This document shows positions 42,435-51,064 of a DNA stretch of 64,000 bases, one piece after another. Within the stretch, counting starts at the first letter, position 1, and every line of letters starts with the position of its first letter. The position numbers and the translations under genes were made by a program. The stretch covers positions 2,294,001-2,358,000 of the forward strand of contig NZ_CP109027.1 in the NCBI RefSeq assembly GCF_036226885.1, read 5' to 3'. This DNA is from Streptomyces sp. NBC_00663. GTDB lineage: Bacteria; Actinomycetota; Actinomycetes; Streptomycetales; Streptomycetaceae. The notes below the pieces were generated by a model, which had not been told where the DNA came from, searched no databases, and worked only from the letters and a program-made list of their open reading frames with translations.

Positions 42435-43370
42435 TCAGAACTCGACGCGGTCGCGGCGGGTGGCACGCAGCATGACCACGGACAGGACCAGGGTGAGCAG
42501 CAGCATGACGACGCCCATCGCGCAGGCGTATCCGCTCTTGCCGAAGTACTGGAAGTTGCGCATCATCACGGTCGACATCACGTCGCTCTTGTGATCGGGA
42601 CCGCCGCCGTAGGCGCCCATGTTCTGGGTCATCGAGGAGACGAGGACGAACATGTCCATCGCGACGATGCCCAGGTACACCCAGGCGGTCTGCACGCTCT
42701 CCCAGAGCAGCGGCAGGGTGATGCGGAAGAAGGACTGGTTGCGGCCGGCGCCGTCGATCAGGGCTGCCTCGTAGATGTCCCTGGGGATGGACTGCATCGC
42801 GGCCGAGAACAGCACCAGATAGAAGCCGACGCCGTGCCAGACGACGGCGATCATCAGCATCCACAGCACCAGGTTCGGCTCGTTCAGCCATTCCATCGGA
42901 TTCTGGGCGTCGACCAGTCCGAGTTTGATCAGGAAGCCGTTGAGGAGACCGCCGCCGTCACTGCGGTACACCGCGTTGAAGAGGACGGCCACGATCGCCA
43001 GTGACAGTACCTGCGGAAAGAAGTAGACGATTTTGTAGAACGCCGATCCGGCGACGCCCGAGACCCCGCCGGCCCGGCTGCGTCCGCCCGCGTTCAGCAT
43101 GAACGCGAAGAACAGGGCGAGCAGGATCGTGATGGCCGGGATGAAGATCAGGAACAGGATGTTGTGCCAGATGGCCTGTATGAAGACGTCGTCGTCGAAG
43201 AGCGCCTTGTAGTTGTCCAGGCCGACGAACTTGAAGGTCTGCGACTGTCCCTTCCAGTCGGTCAGCGAATAGCCGAACGTCTGGATGTACGGCCAGATCA
43301 CGAAGATCAGATAGAGCGCCACGGGAACGAACAGAAATCCCGCGACGAACCTGTACTGCCCTTTGCGCAT
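42435..43370 (-). CDS. ngcF: Chitobiose/GlcNAc-type ABC permease, MalF type
   Basis: The 311-aa membrane protein starts at ATG 43370. It has the CUT1 layout with six hydrophobic segments and the EAA loop (EAALIDGAGRNQSFFRITLPLLWES). An insertion with PDHKSDVMSTVMMRNFQYFGKSGYACAMG near the C-terminus is typical of this transporter group. It pairs with NgcG and receives substrate from NgcE. A hairpin separates it from ngcE. Confidence 0.88.
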   Translation of the reverse strand: MRKGQYRFVAGFLFVPVALYLIFVIWPYIQTFGYSLTDWKGQSQTFKFVGLDNYKALFDDDVFIQAIWHNILFLIFIPAITILLALFFAFMLNAGGRSRAGGVSGVAGSAFYKIVYFFPQVLSLAIVAVLFNAVYRSDGGGLLNGFLIKLGLVDAQNPMEWLNEPNLVLWMLMIAVVWHGVGFYLVLFSAAMQSIPRDIYEAALIDGAGRNQSFFRITLPLLWESVQTAWVYLGIVAMDMFVLVSSMTQNMGAYGGGPDHKSDVMSTVMMRNFQYFGKSGYACAMGVVMLLLTLVLSVVMLRATRRDRVEF

Positions 43371-43397
43371 TGGCGTTTCCTGCCCCTGGTGTCCTCC

Positions 43398-43424
43398 CCC
43401 GGGCCGGAGCGGTTCCGGCCCGGG
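43398..43424 (-). terminator. Attenuating hairpin between ngcE and ngcF
   Basis: CCCGGGCCGGA and TCCGGCCCGGG form an 11-bp stem with a 5-nt loop in the 66-bp gap after the binding-protein gene. The position is the same as that of the xylF-xylG hairpin. Confidence 0.75.
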
Positions 43425-43436
43425 AAACGGCGTCGG

Positions 43437-44882
43437 TCAGTCCCGGTGGTTCTTCTTGGAGTTCGGGTCCTTGGCCTGCTTGTCGACCGCGGCCTGGGCG
43501 CGCTTCAGCCATTCCTTGGGCTGGATGCGCTTGGCCATCAGCTCGTTGGACGCGGCCTCGATGGCCGCCCCCATCTCGCTGTACCAGTCGACGTACAGGT
43601 AGCGGAAGGTGTTGTCACCCGCCGCCTTGGACGCCTCCACCGTGGACTGGGTCCCCGGGCGCAGCTGGACGCCGCTGTCCACACCGTCCTTGAGGATGGT
43701 CAGCGAGTTCGCCTCCTTGGCGAACTGCGTGGACCACTCCTTGGAGAGCATGCGCCGCATGAACTCCTTGGCCCCGGCGAGGTTCTTCGCCTTCACCGGG
43801 ATGATGAAGGGCTCGCCGGCGCCGGCCCGGATCGCCTCGAAGGGCAGCTTGCTGTCGGGCAGCAGCGGCATCGGCAGGAACTTCATGTCGAAGTCCGCCG
43901 GCGTCGTCTTGAGCTGCTCGTTCTCCAGCCAGGAGCCGCTGGTGATGAACGCGGCCTTGTACTGGTTCCAGCGGGTCTGCGACTCGGTGTGGGTCAGGCC
44001 GTTGGTGCCGGGCATCAACAGGCCCTTCTCCACGACCTCGTAGATCGCCTCGACGCCCGCCTGGGCCGCGTCGGAGCCGACGAACGCCTTGGGGTCGAGG
44101 TTGTCGATCGCCTTCATGGCGTCCAGGCCGCCGGTCTTGGCGATCAGGTCCATGATGGCGACGTTGATGTAGTACGGGTACTTGCCCTGGTGGGCCAGGC
44201 CCCCGATGCCCTGCTTCTTGGCGTCCGTGCAGACGGCGACGAAGTCGTCCCAGGTCTTGGGCTCCTCCCAGCCCTTCTCCTTGAAGAGCTTGCCCGAGTA
44301 CCACAGGCCCCAGACCGTGTAGATGTAGTTGAGGGCGACGACCTTGCCCTCGAAGGTGCCCGGGTCGAGGGTGCCGGTGATGAGGGTGTCGCGGACCTTC
44401 TTGGAGGGGTCGTCGACCGACGGGGCGTCCAGCACCTCGGCGAGATCGAGGAGCTGGCCGTTCTTGTTGAGGACGTCGACCTTGATCTGCTGGGCGCCGG
44501 AGTCGTCCACGATGTCCGGCGGGTTGCCCGCGTTGAAGCGGGGCTGGAGCTTGCCGGTGATCTCCTGCGTGCCGGTGTGGGTGGAGGTGATGCCGAGCTT
44601 CTTCTGGAAGTCGGCCTCCCACACCTTCGCGTAGTTGTCGCCGTAGCCGCCCTTGAAGATGACGACGTCGAGCTTGCTGCCCTTCTCGGCGCCGAAGGGG
44701 TTCTCCTTGGTCGTCTTGCCCTTGGGGGTGTCGTTGCCGGAGTCGTCGTCCCCGCCACCACTGGCACACGCGGACAGAAAACTCATCGTGGGTACGGTGA
44801 TCAGACCGAGTGCGGCGGACCGCTTGATCACATCACGGCGGCCGACGGAGCCTTTGTCGTTCTCGGCGGAAGTGGATCCCAT
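43437..44882 (-). CDS. ngcE: Chitobiose/GlcNAc-binding lipoprotein, Tat-type signal
   Basis: The 481-aa protein starts at ATG 44882 with GAGGA 7 nt upstream. The N-terminus carries a twin-arginine motif (GRRDVIKRS) before the hydrophobic stretch and a lipobox L-S-A-C, so it is likely a Tat-exported lipoprotein. The rest is a solute-binding fold of family 1 (LDVVIFKGGYGDNYAKVWEADF, WGLWYSGKLFKEKGWEEPKTWDDF). S. coelicolor NgcE at the same locus binds N,N'-diacetylchitobiose (established). A dre-like DasR site lies about 125 bp upstream. Confidence 0.9.
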   Translation of the reverse strand: MGSTSAENDKGSVGRRDVIKRSAALGLITVPTMSFLSACASGGGDDDSGNDTPKGKTTKENPFGAEKGSKLDVVIFKGGYGDNYAKVWEADFQKKLGITSTHTGTQEITGKLQPRFNAGNPPDIVDDSGAQQIKVDVLNKNGQLLDLAEVLDAPSVDDPSKKVRDTLITGTLDPGTFEGKVVALNYIYTVWGLWYSGKLFKEKGWEEPKTWDDFVAVCTDAKKQGIGGLAHQGKYPYYINVAIMDLIAKTGGLDAMKAIDNLDPKAFVGSDAAQAGVEAIYEVVEKGLLMPGTNGLTHTESQTRWNQYKAAFITSGSWLENEQLKTTPADFDMKFLPMPLLPDSKLPFEAIRAGAGEPFIIPVKAKNLAGAKEFMRRMLSKEWSTQFAKEANSLTILKDGVDSGVQLRPGTQSTVEASKAAGDNTFRYLYVDWYSEMGAAIEAASNELMAKRIQPKEWLKRAQAAVDKQAKDPNSKKNHRD

Positions 44883-45006
44883 GCTCAAGTCCTCGCCTTC
44901 TCCAGGACTCAGGCGGTGAACCGGATCCTCGCCGGCACCGCGATCGGGTCACGCTGGGTCGTGCAGGAAGTGCGAACGTGCGGTTGAACGGATCGGTGAA
45001 TCGCCG

Positions 45007-45022
45007 ACAGGTATAGTCCACT
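45007..45022. promoter_or_regulatory. DasR-like dre site upstream of ngcEFG
   Basis: ACAGGTATAGTCCACT, read on the ngcE strand as AGTGGACTATACCTGT, matches the DasR consensus AGTGGTCTAGACCACT at 12 of 16 positions. DasR is the GlcNAc-responsive GntR regulator of Streptomyces chitin genes (established). The position, upstream of a chitobiose transporter, fits. Confidence 0.6.
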
Positions 45023-45212
45023 TCCCGCCAGCGGAGCAAGATCGAATGCAAGGTTGGCCATGGGTCTTTTCCGAGTTGAGACCTCCCGGAAATATGTGCG
45101 GCCTGTGTACCGGCGGACGGAAATATGCCCGCCATTACGCCCGAATGCCACACCCAACACCCTTGACATCACTGTGCACTTGGGCCCCTACTGATCCTTG
45201 CGCATCGAAGCT

Positions 45213-45224
45213 GACAACGTTGTC
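45213..45224. promoter_or_regulatory. LacI-type palindrome upstream of the GH92 gene
   Basis: GACAACGTTGTC is a perfect 12-bp palindrome 25 bp upstream of the chosen GH92 start, so bound protein would block transcription. A one-mismatch copy stands at 12181-12192 upstream of the beta-mannosidase gene. Confidence 0.65.
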
Positions 45225-45249
45225 CGCGATGGCAGGGAGGCACTGCTGC

Positions 45250-48200
45250 ATGTGGCTCAGGACTCGGCACAGACATGGTCCGGCGGTCGTCCTGACGGCC
45301 GCCTTCGCATGGGTGGTGGCCTCCCAGGGGGCCGCGGTCGCCCTGCCGGAGGCGCCCGCCGCCGACCGGGAGTTCACGTCCTCCTTCGAGACGGACGACC
45401 CCGCACCCGACTGGCTGAGCACCCCCGAGCGCGCCTCGGGCGTCGACGGCGGCTACAGCAGCGGCATCCCCGGCAATGTCACCGACCATGTCACGGACGT
45501 CCGCGCGAGCGCCGAGAACACGGCCGGCGGCGAGGTGAAGGAGAACCTCGCGGACGGCGAGGCCGGCACCAAGTGGCTGGCCTTCGCGACCTCCGGCTGG
45601 GCCGAGTTCGACCTGGACAAGCCCTACCGAATCGCCACATATGCCCTCACCTCGGCCAATGACCACGCCGAACGCGACCCCAAGGACTGGACGCTCCAGG
45701 GCTCGGCCGACGGCAAGGACTGGAAGACCCTCGACACCCGCTCCGGCGAGACGTTCACCGAACGGTTCCGGACAAAGTCGTACGACATCGCGGAGCCGGC
45801 CGACTACCAGCACTTCCGTCTCGACGTGACCGCCAACAACGGCGCCGAGGGCATCCTCCAGCTCGCCGACCTACAGCTCTCCACGGGCGGCGGCGGTGGC
45901 CCGGTCCCCGCGGACATGCTGACGCTGGTCGACCGCGGGCCGAGCGGCTCGCCGACCGCCAAGGCGCGCGCCGGGTTCACCGGCGAGCGGGCACTGCGGT
46001 ACGCCGGACGGCACACGGCGGACGGGCGGGCGTACTCGTACAACAAGGTCTACGACGTGGATCTCGCCGTCGGCCGGAACACACGGCTGTCCTACCGCGT
46101 CTTCCCGGCGATGGCGGACGGCGACCGGGACTACGACGCCACGAACGTGGCGGTCGACCTGGCCTTCACCGACGGCACCTATCTGAGCGGCCTCGGGGCG
46201 CGGGACCAGCACGGGTTCGGGCTGTCGCCGCGGGCCCAGGGGGCCGCGAAGGTGCTGTACGTCAACCAGTGGAACAGCGTGGCCTCGCGGATCGGCACCG
46301 TGGCGGCCGGGAAGACGGTCGACCGGATCCTGGTGGCGTACGACTCCCCGCGCGGCCCGGCGCGATTCCGTGGCTGGCTCGACGATCTGCGCATCGAGAC
46401 CGTGGCGCCGGAGAAGCCGAGGGCGCATCTGTCGGACTACGCGCTGACGACCCGCGGCACCCAGTCCAGCGGTGGCTTCTCGCGCGGCAACAACTTCCCG
46501 GCGACGGCCGTGCCCCATGGCTTCAACTTCTGGACGCCGGTCACCAACGCGGGCTCGCTGAGCTGGCTGTACGACTACGCGCGGGGCAACAACGACGACA
46601 ACCTGCCGACGATCCAGGCGTTCAGCGCGAGCCATGAGCCGAGCCCCTGGATGGGCGACCGGCAGACCTTCCAGGTGATGCCGTCGGCGGCCTCCGACGT
46701 CCCGGACACCGGTCGTGAGGCGCGGGAGCTGGCCTTCCGGCACGAGAACGAGACCGCGCGGCCCTCCTACTACGGGGTCAGGTTCGAGAACGGCGTGAAG
46801 GCGGAGATGGCGCCGACCGACCACGCGGCGATGCTCCGCTTCAGCTACCCGGGCGACGACGCGAGCGTCCTCTTCGACAACGTCACCGATCAGGCGGGGC
46901 TGACTCTCGACAAGGCGGCAGGGGTCGTCACCGGCTACTCGGACGTGAAGTCCGGGCTGTCGACCGGCGCGACGCGGCTCTTCGTCTACGGCGTCTTCGA
47001 CCAGCCGGTGACGGACGGCGGCTCGGAGGGGGTGAAGGGATATCTGCGCTTCGACGCCCCGACCGTCACCCTGCGGCTCGCCACCTCGCTGATCAGCCTG
47101 GACCAAGCGAAGGACAACCTGCGGCAGGAGATCCCGGACGGCACCGGCTTCGACACCGTACGGAACCGCGCCCAGCGCCAGTGGGACCGGCTGCTCGGCA
47201 AGGTTGAGGTCGAGGGCGCGACACCGGACCAGCTGACGACCCTGTACTCCAGCCTGTACCGGCTGTATCTGTACCCCAACTCCGGTTTCGAGAAGGTGGG
47301 TTCTCAGTACAAGTACGCGTCCCCCTTCTCCCCCATGCCCGGACCCGACACCCCGACGCACACCGGCGCGAAGATCGTCGACGGCAAGGTGTACGTCAAC
47401 AACGGCTTCTGGGACACCTATCGGACCACCTGGCCGGCGTACTCATTGCTGACGCCAAGTCAGGCGGGCGAGCTGGTCGACGGGTTCGTGCAGCAGTACA
47501 AGGACGGCGGCTGGACCTCGCGCTGGTCCTCCCCCGGCTACGCCGACCTGATGACCGGCACCTCCTCGGACGTCGCGTTCGCCGACGCCTATGTCAAGGG
47601 CGTCGACTTCGACGCCGGGGCGGCGTACGACGCGGCCGTGAAGAACGCGACGGTCGTACCGCCGATGTCGGGCGTGGGCCGCAAGGGCATGGAGACCTCC
47701 CCCTTCCTCGGCTACACGAGCACCGAGACCCACGAGGGCCTGTCCTGGGCGCTGGAGGGCTACCTCAACGACTACGGCATCGCGCGGATGGGGCGGGCGC
47801 TGTACGAGCGGACGGGTGAGAAACGGTACGCGGAGGAGTCCGAGTACTTCCTCAACCGGGCCCGGGAGTACGTGAACCTGTTCGACGCGAAGGCGGGCTT
47901 CTTCCAGGGGCGGAACCTGGCCGGTGACTGGCGGGTGGAGTCCTCGACGTACGACCCGCGGGTCTGGGGGTACGACTACACCGAGACCAACGGCTGGGGG
48001 TACGCGTTCACCGCCCCGCAGGATTCGCGCGGCCTCGCCAACCTGTACGGCGGACGGGCCGGCCTCGCGGAGAAGCTCGACACCTACTTCGCCACGCCGG
48101 AGACCGCCTCCCCCGACCTGGTCGGCTCCTACGGCGGGGTCATCCACGAGATGACCGAGGCACGGGACGTGCGGATGGGCATGTACGGGCACTCCAACCA

Positions 48201-49014
48201 GGTCGCCCACCATGTGAACTACATGTACGACGCGGCCGGTCAGCCGTGGAAGACCCAGCGGGGCGTCCGCGAGGTGCTGTCCCGGCTGTACGTCGGCAGC
48301 GACATCGGGCAGGGCTACCACGGCGACGAGGACAACGGCGAGCAGTCGGCCTGGTACCTGTTCTCCGCACTGGGCTTCTATCCGCTGGTCATGGGGAGCG
48401 GCGAGTACGCCGTCGGCTCACCCCTGTTCACCAAGGCGACCGTCCATCTGGAGAACGGCGAGGACCTGGTCGTCCGGGCGCCGAAGAACAGTTCCCGCAA
48501 TGTGTACGTCCAAGGGCTCAAGGTCAACGGGCGTTCCTGGAACTCGACTTCACTCCCCCACTCGCTGCTCGCGAAGGGCGCGGTGCTGGACTTCGACATG
48601 GGTCCGCGGCCGTCGGCCTGGGGCAAGGATTCGGCACCCACGTCGATCACTCGGGACGACGAGGTGCCGACGCCACGGGCGGACGTGCTGAAGGGGGACG
48701 GGACGCTGTTCGACGACACCTCGGCGACGGAGGCGCCCGTGGCCTCGGTGGACCTTCCGGTGCCGGGGCCGGTCAAGGGCGTTCAGTACACGGTGACTTC
48801 GGGCGGGGACCACACGAAGGCGCCGACCGGCTGGACGCTCCAGGGCTCGGCCGACGGGACCACTTGGCAGACCCTCGACCGGCGCTCCGGGGAGTCCTTC
48901 GCCTGGGACCGGCAGACACGGGCGTTCACCGTGGGGTCTCCGGGTACGTACGGGAGGTACCGCCTGGTGATCGACGGCGAGGCGGTGGTCTCGGAACTCG
49001 AACTGCTCGGCTGA
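45250..49014 (+). CDS. Secreted GH92 alpha-mannosidase with two discoidin-like domains
   Basis: The 1254-aa protein starts at ATG 45250 with GGGAGG 9 nt upstream; residues 1 to about 35 form a Sec signal peptide. A first F5/8C-like domain (about 80-205; GWAEFDLDKPYRIATYALTS, DWTLQGSADGKDWKTLD) precedes the GH92 core, whose hallmark is YHGDEDNGEQSAWYLFSALGFYP near residue 1025, plus WDTYRTTWPAYSLLTP. A second, C-terminal F5/8C-like domain repeats GWTLQGSADGTTWQTLDRRSGESF. GH92 enzymes are calcium-dependent exo-alpha-mannosidases. It likely trims extracellular mannan or glycans. Confidence 0.92.
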   Translation: MWLRTRHRHGPAVVLTAAFAWVVASQGAAVALPEAPAADREFTSSFETDDPAPDWLSTPERASGVDGGYSSGIPGNVTDHVTDVRASAENTAGGEVKENLADGEAGTKWLAFATSGWAEFDLDKPYRIATYALTSANDHAERDPKDWTLQGSADGKDWKTLDTRSGETFTERFRTKSYDIAEPADYQHFRLDVTANNGAEGILQLADLQLSTGGGGGPVPADMLTLVDRGPSGSPTAKARAGFTGERALRYAGRHTADGRAYSYNKVYDVDLAVGRNTRLSYRVFPAMADGDRDYDATNVAVDLAFTDGTYLSGLGARDQHGFGLSPRAQGAAKVLYVNQWNSVASRIGTVAAGKTVDRILVAYDSPRGPARFRGWLDDLRIETVAPEKPRAHLSDYALTTRGTQSSGGFSRGNNFPATAVPHGFNFWTPVTNAGSLSWLYDYARGNNDDNLPTIQAFSASHEPSPWMGDRQTFQVMPSAASDVPDTGREARELAFRHENETARPSYYGVRFENGVKAEMAPTDHAAMLRFSYPGDDASVLFDNVTDQAGLTLDKAAGVVTGYSDVKSGLSTGATRLFVYGVFDQPVTDGGSEGVKGYLRFDAPTVTLRLATSLISLDQAKDNLRQEIPDGTGFDTVRNRAQRQWDRLLGKVEVEGATPDQLTTLYSSLYRLYLYPNSGFEKVGSQYKYASPFSPMPGPDTPTHTGAKIVDGKVYVNNGFWDTYRTTWPAYSLLTPSQAGELVDGFVQQYKDGGWTSRWSSPGYADLMTGTSSDVAFADAYVKGVDFDAGAAYDAAVKNATVVPPMSGVGRKGMETSPFLGYTSTETHEGLSWALEGYLNDYGIARMGRALYERTGEKRYAEESEYFLNRAREYVNLFDAKAGFFQGRNLAGDWRVESSTYDPRVWGYDYTETNGWGYAFTAPQDSRGLANLYGGRAGLAEKLDTYFATPETASPDLVGSYGGVIHEMTEARDVRMGMYGHSNQVAHHVNYMYDAAGQPWKTQRGVREVLSRLYVGSDIGQGYHGDEDNGEQSAWYLFSALGFYPLVMGSGEYAVGSPLFTKATVHLENGEDLVVRAPKNSSRNVYVQGLKVNGRSWNSTSLPHSLLAKGAVLDFDMGPRPSAWGKDSAPTSITRDDEVPTPRADVLKGDGTLFDDTSATEAPVASVDLPVPGPVKGVQYTVTSGGDHTKAPTGWTLQGSADGTTWQTLDRRSGESFAWDRQTRAFTVGSPGTYGRYRLVIDGEAVVSELELLG

Positions 49015-49036
49015 GCAGGGGTGATGGAGGGGTCTC

Positions 49037-50974
49037 ATGCGAGGTGTCGATCCGGCCTGGCTGGCGGACGAGGTGTTCCGGCCGATCGGCACCCGGCGGA
49101 CACTGATCCGCGGCTCGGGTCCCCTGGTGGACACGGTGTACGGGGAGGTGGCGGCGGCCTGCGCACGGTACGGGGGCGATGTCACGCGTGAACCCGAGGC
49201 GTACGACCTCCTGTTGGAGCTCGACGGCACCGGCGACTCCGAGGGGTTCACCTACGAGCGCGGTGCCGGACGCACCACCGTCACCGCGTCCGGCGCGCGC
49301 GGGCTGCTGTACGGCTTCTTCCATGTCGTCCGGCTCGGGGAGGACGCGTTCCTCCCCGAGCCGACGCGGGAGACGCATGAGCCGGCTGTGGGACGGCGCA
49401 TGCTGGACCACTGGGACAACGTGGCCGTGCACCCGGTCATGGGCCAGGTGGAACGGGGTTACGCGGGCGGCTCGCTGTTCTGGGAGGACGGGCGGGCGCG
49501 CGGGGATCTGGAGCGGGTGGCGGCGTACGCCAGGCTGCTGGCGTCCTGCGGGATCAACGCGATCGCCCTGAACAACGTCAACGTGCACACGGAAGAGGCC
49601 CGGCTGCTGACCGACCGGATCGGTGAAGTCGCCGAACTGGCGGGGGTGTTCAGGGCCTACGGCGTCCGGACGCATCTGTCCGTCACCTTCGCGGCGCCGG
49701 TGGTGCTCGGCGGACTGTCCACGGCCGACCCGCTCGACCCGGCCGTGCGGGCATGGTGGGCGGCGGCGACCGCGCGGGTCTACGAGGCGATACCGGACTT
49801 CGGCGGCTATGTGGTGAAGGCCGACTCGGAGGGGCAGCCCGGCCCGTTCGCGTACGGCCGCAGTCACGCCGACGGGGCGAACCTGCTGGCCGCCGCGCTG
49901 GAGCCGTACGGCGGCACGGTCCACTGGCGGGCCTTCGTCTACAACCACCACCAGGACTGGCGGGACCGTACGACCGACCGGGCGCGTGCCGCGTACGACC
50001 ACTTCACGCCGCTGGACGGGGAGTTCGCGGCGAACGCCGTGCTCCAGGTGAAGCACGGGCCGATGGACTTCCAGGTACGGGAACCGGTCTCGCCGCTGAT
50101 CGGCGCGATGCCGGGGACCCGGCTCGCGGTGGAGCTCCAGGCCACGCAGGAGTACACCGGGCAGCAGCGGCATGTGTGCTGGCTCGGGCCGATGTGGAGC
50201 GAGGTGCTGCGCTTCGGGCAGGAAGAGGGGCTGACCGTGGGCGAGTTGGCGCGCGGCGGGCTCGTCGCCGTGTCGAACGTCGGCGACGACCCCTTCTGGA
50301 CCGGGCATCCGCTCGCCCAGGCCAACCTCTACACCTTCGGGCGGCTGGCCTGGCGGCCGGACGCGGACGCGCCGGAGATCCTCGACGAGTGGATCCGGCT
50401 CACCTTCGGGACCGCTCCGGCGGCGGGGGTGCGCGCGGTGCTGGCGGGGTCGTGGCGGACGTACGAGAAGTACACCGCGCCGCTCGGGGTCGGTTTCATG
50501 GTGCAGCCGGGGCATCACTACGGGCCGAGCGTGGACGGGTACGAGTACAGCCCGTGGGGGACCTATCACTTCGCCGACCGGGACGGGGTGGGCGTGGACC
50601 GCAGTGTGGCGTCCGGTACCGGGTTCGCGGGGCAGTACGGCAAGCGGTGGGCCGAGGTGTACGAGACGGTCGCGTCCTGTCCCGACGAGCTGCTGCTGTT
50701 CTTCCATCATGTGCCGTACGGGCAGGAGTTGAAGAGCGGCAAGACCGTGATCCAGCACATCTACGACACGCACTTCGAGGGCGTGGACGAGGTGGCGCAG
50801 GCGCGGCGGGTGTGGGACTCGCTGGCCGGGCTCGTCGATCCGGTGCGGCATGCGCGGGTGGCCGAGTTGTTCGAGGAGCAGCTGCGCGGTGCAGGTGAGT
50901 GGCGGGACCAGATCAACAGCTACTTCTTCCGGAAGTCGGGGGTCCCGGACGAGCGCGGGCGGATTATTCACTGA
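49037..50974 (+). CDS. GH67 alpha-glucuronidase
   Basis: The 645-aa enzyme starts at ATG 49037 with GGAGGGG upstream and lacks a signal peptide. It shows the GH67 motifs NNVNVH, GGYVVKADSEGQPGP (Glu265), VHWRAFVYN, LQVKHGPMDFQVREP (Asp344) and LQATQEYTG (Glu372); spacing of these three acids matches the family's catalytic set. It removes 4-O-methylglucuronic acid from the ends of imported glucuronoxylan oligosaccharides. It follows the GH92 gene by 22 bp and may share its transcript. Confidence 0.92.
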   Translation: MRGVDPAWLADEVFRPIGTRRTLIRGSGPLVDTVYGEVAAACARYGGDVTREPEAYDLLLELDGTGDSEGFTYERGAGRTTVTASGARGLLYGFFHVVRLGEDAFLPEPTRETHEPAVGRRMLDHWDNVAVHPVMGQVERGYAGGSLFWEDGRARGDLERVAAYARLLASCGINAIALNNVNVHTEEARLLTDRIGEVAELAGVFRAYGVRTHLSVTFAAPVVLGGLSTADPLDPAVRAWWAAATARVYEAIPDFGGYVVKADSEGQPGPFAYGRSHADGANLLAAALEPYGGTVHWRAFVYNHHQDWRDRTTDRARAAYDHFTPLDGEFAANAVLQVKHGPMDFQVREPVSPLIGAMPGTRLAVELQATQEYTGQQRHVCWLGPMWSEVLRFGQEEGLTVGELARGGLVAVSNVGDDPFWTGHPLAQANLYTFGRLAWRPDADAPEILDEWIRLTFGTAPAAGVRAVLAGSWRTYEKYTAPLGVGFMVQPGHHYGPSVDGYEYSPWGTYHFADRDGVGVDRSVASGTGFAGQYGKRWAEVYETVASCPDELLLFFHHVPYGQELKSGKTVIQHIYDTHFEGVDEVAQARRVWDSLAGLVDPVRHARVAELFEEQLRGAGEWRDQINSYFFRKSGVPDERGRIIH

Positions 50975-51000
50975 CAGATCGTGTCCGGGGTGCTTATGAT
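50971..51000 (+). promoter_or_regulatory. Promoter predicted to give a leaderless transcript
   Basis: CTGACA (50971-50976), an 18-bp spacer and TATGAT (50995-51000) resemble housekeeping -35/-10 boxes, each with one mismatch. The expected transcription start falls at 51007-51008, on the ATG of the small ORF at 51008. The -35 box overlaps the GH67 stop codon. Confidence 0.6.
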
Positions 51001-51007
51001 GCCGCCG

Positions 51008-51064
51008 ATGAAGAACTTCTCCTCGTTTGGATTGGGGGACTCGTTCGCTACAGGTGAGTGCTGA
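51008..51064 (+). CDS. Leaderless 18-codon ORF coupled to the next gene
   Basis: The ORF encodes MKNFSSFGLGDSFATGEC. Its ATG coincides with the predicted transcription start, and its TGA (51062-51064) overlaps the ATG of the next gene (51064-51066) as TGATG. It therefore looks like a leaderless leader peptide delivering ribosomes to the MoxR/vWA cassette. No similarity to a known peptide was recognised. ATGs at 50996 and 50999 lie inside the -10 box and would not be transcribed from this promoter. A chance ORF cannot be excluded. Confidence 0.45.
   Translation: MKNFSSFGLGDSFATGEC

Noticed and set aside
50996..51064. Longer version of the small ORF starting at 50996 or 50999
   Set aside because: Those ATGs lie in the predicted -10 box, so would not be in the transcript; the ATG at 51008 fits better.
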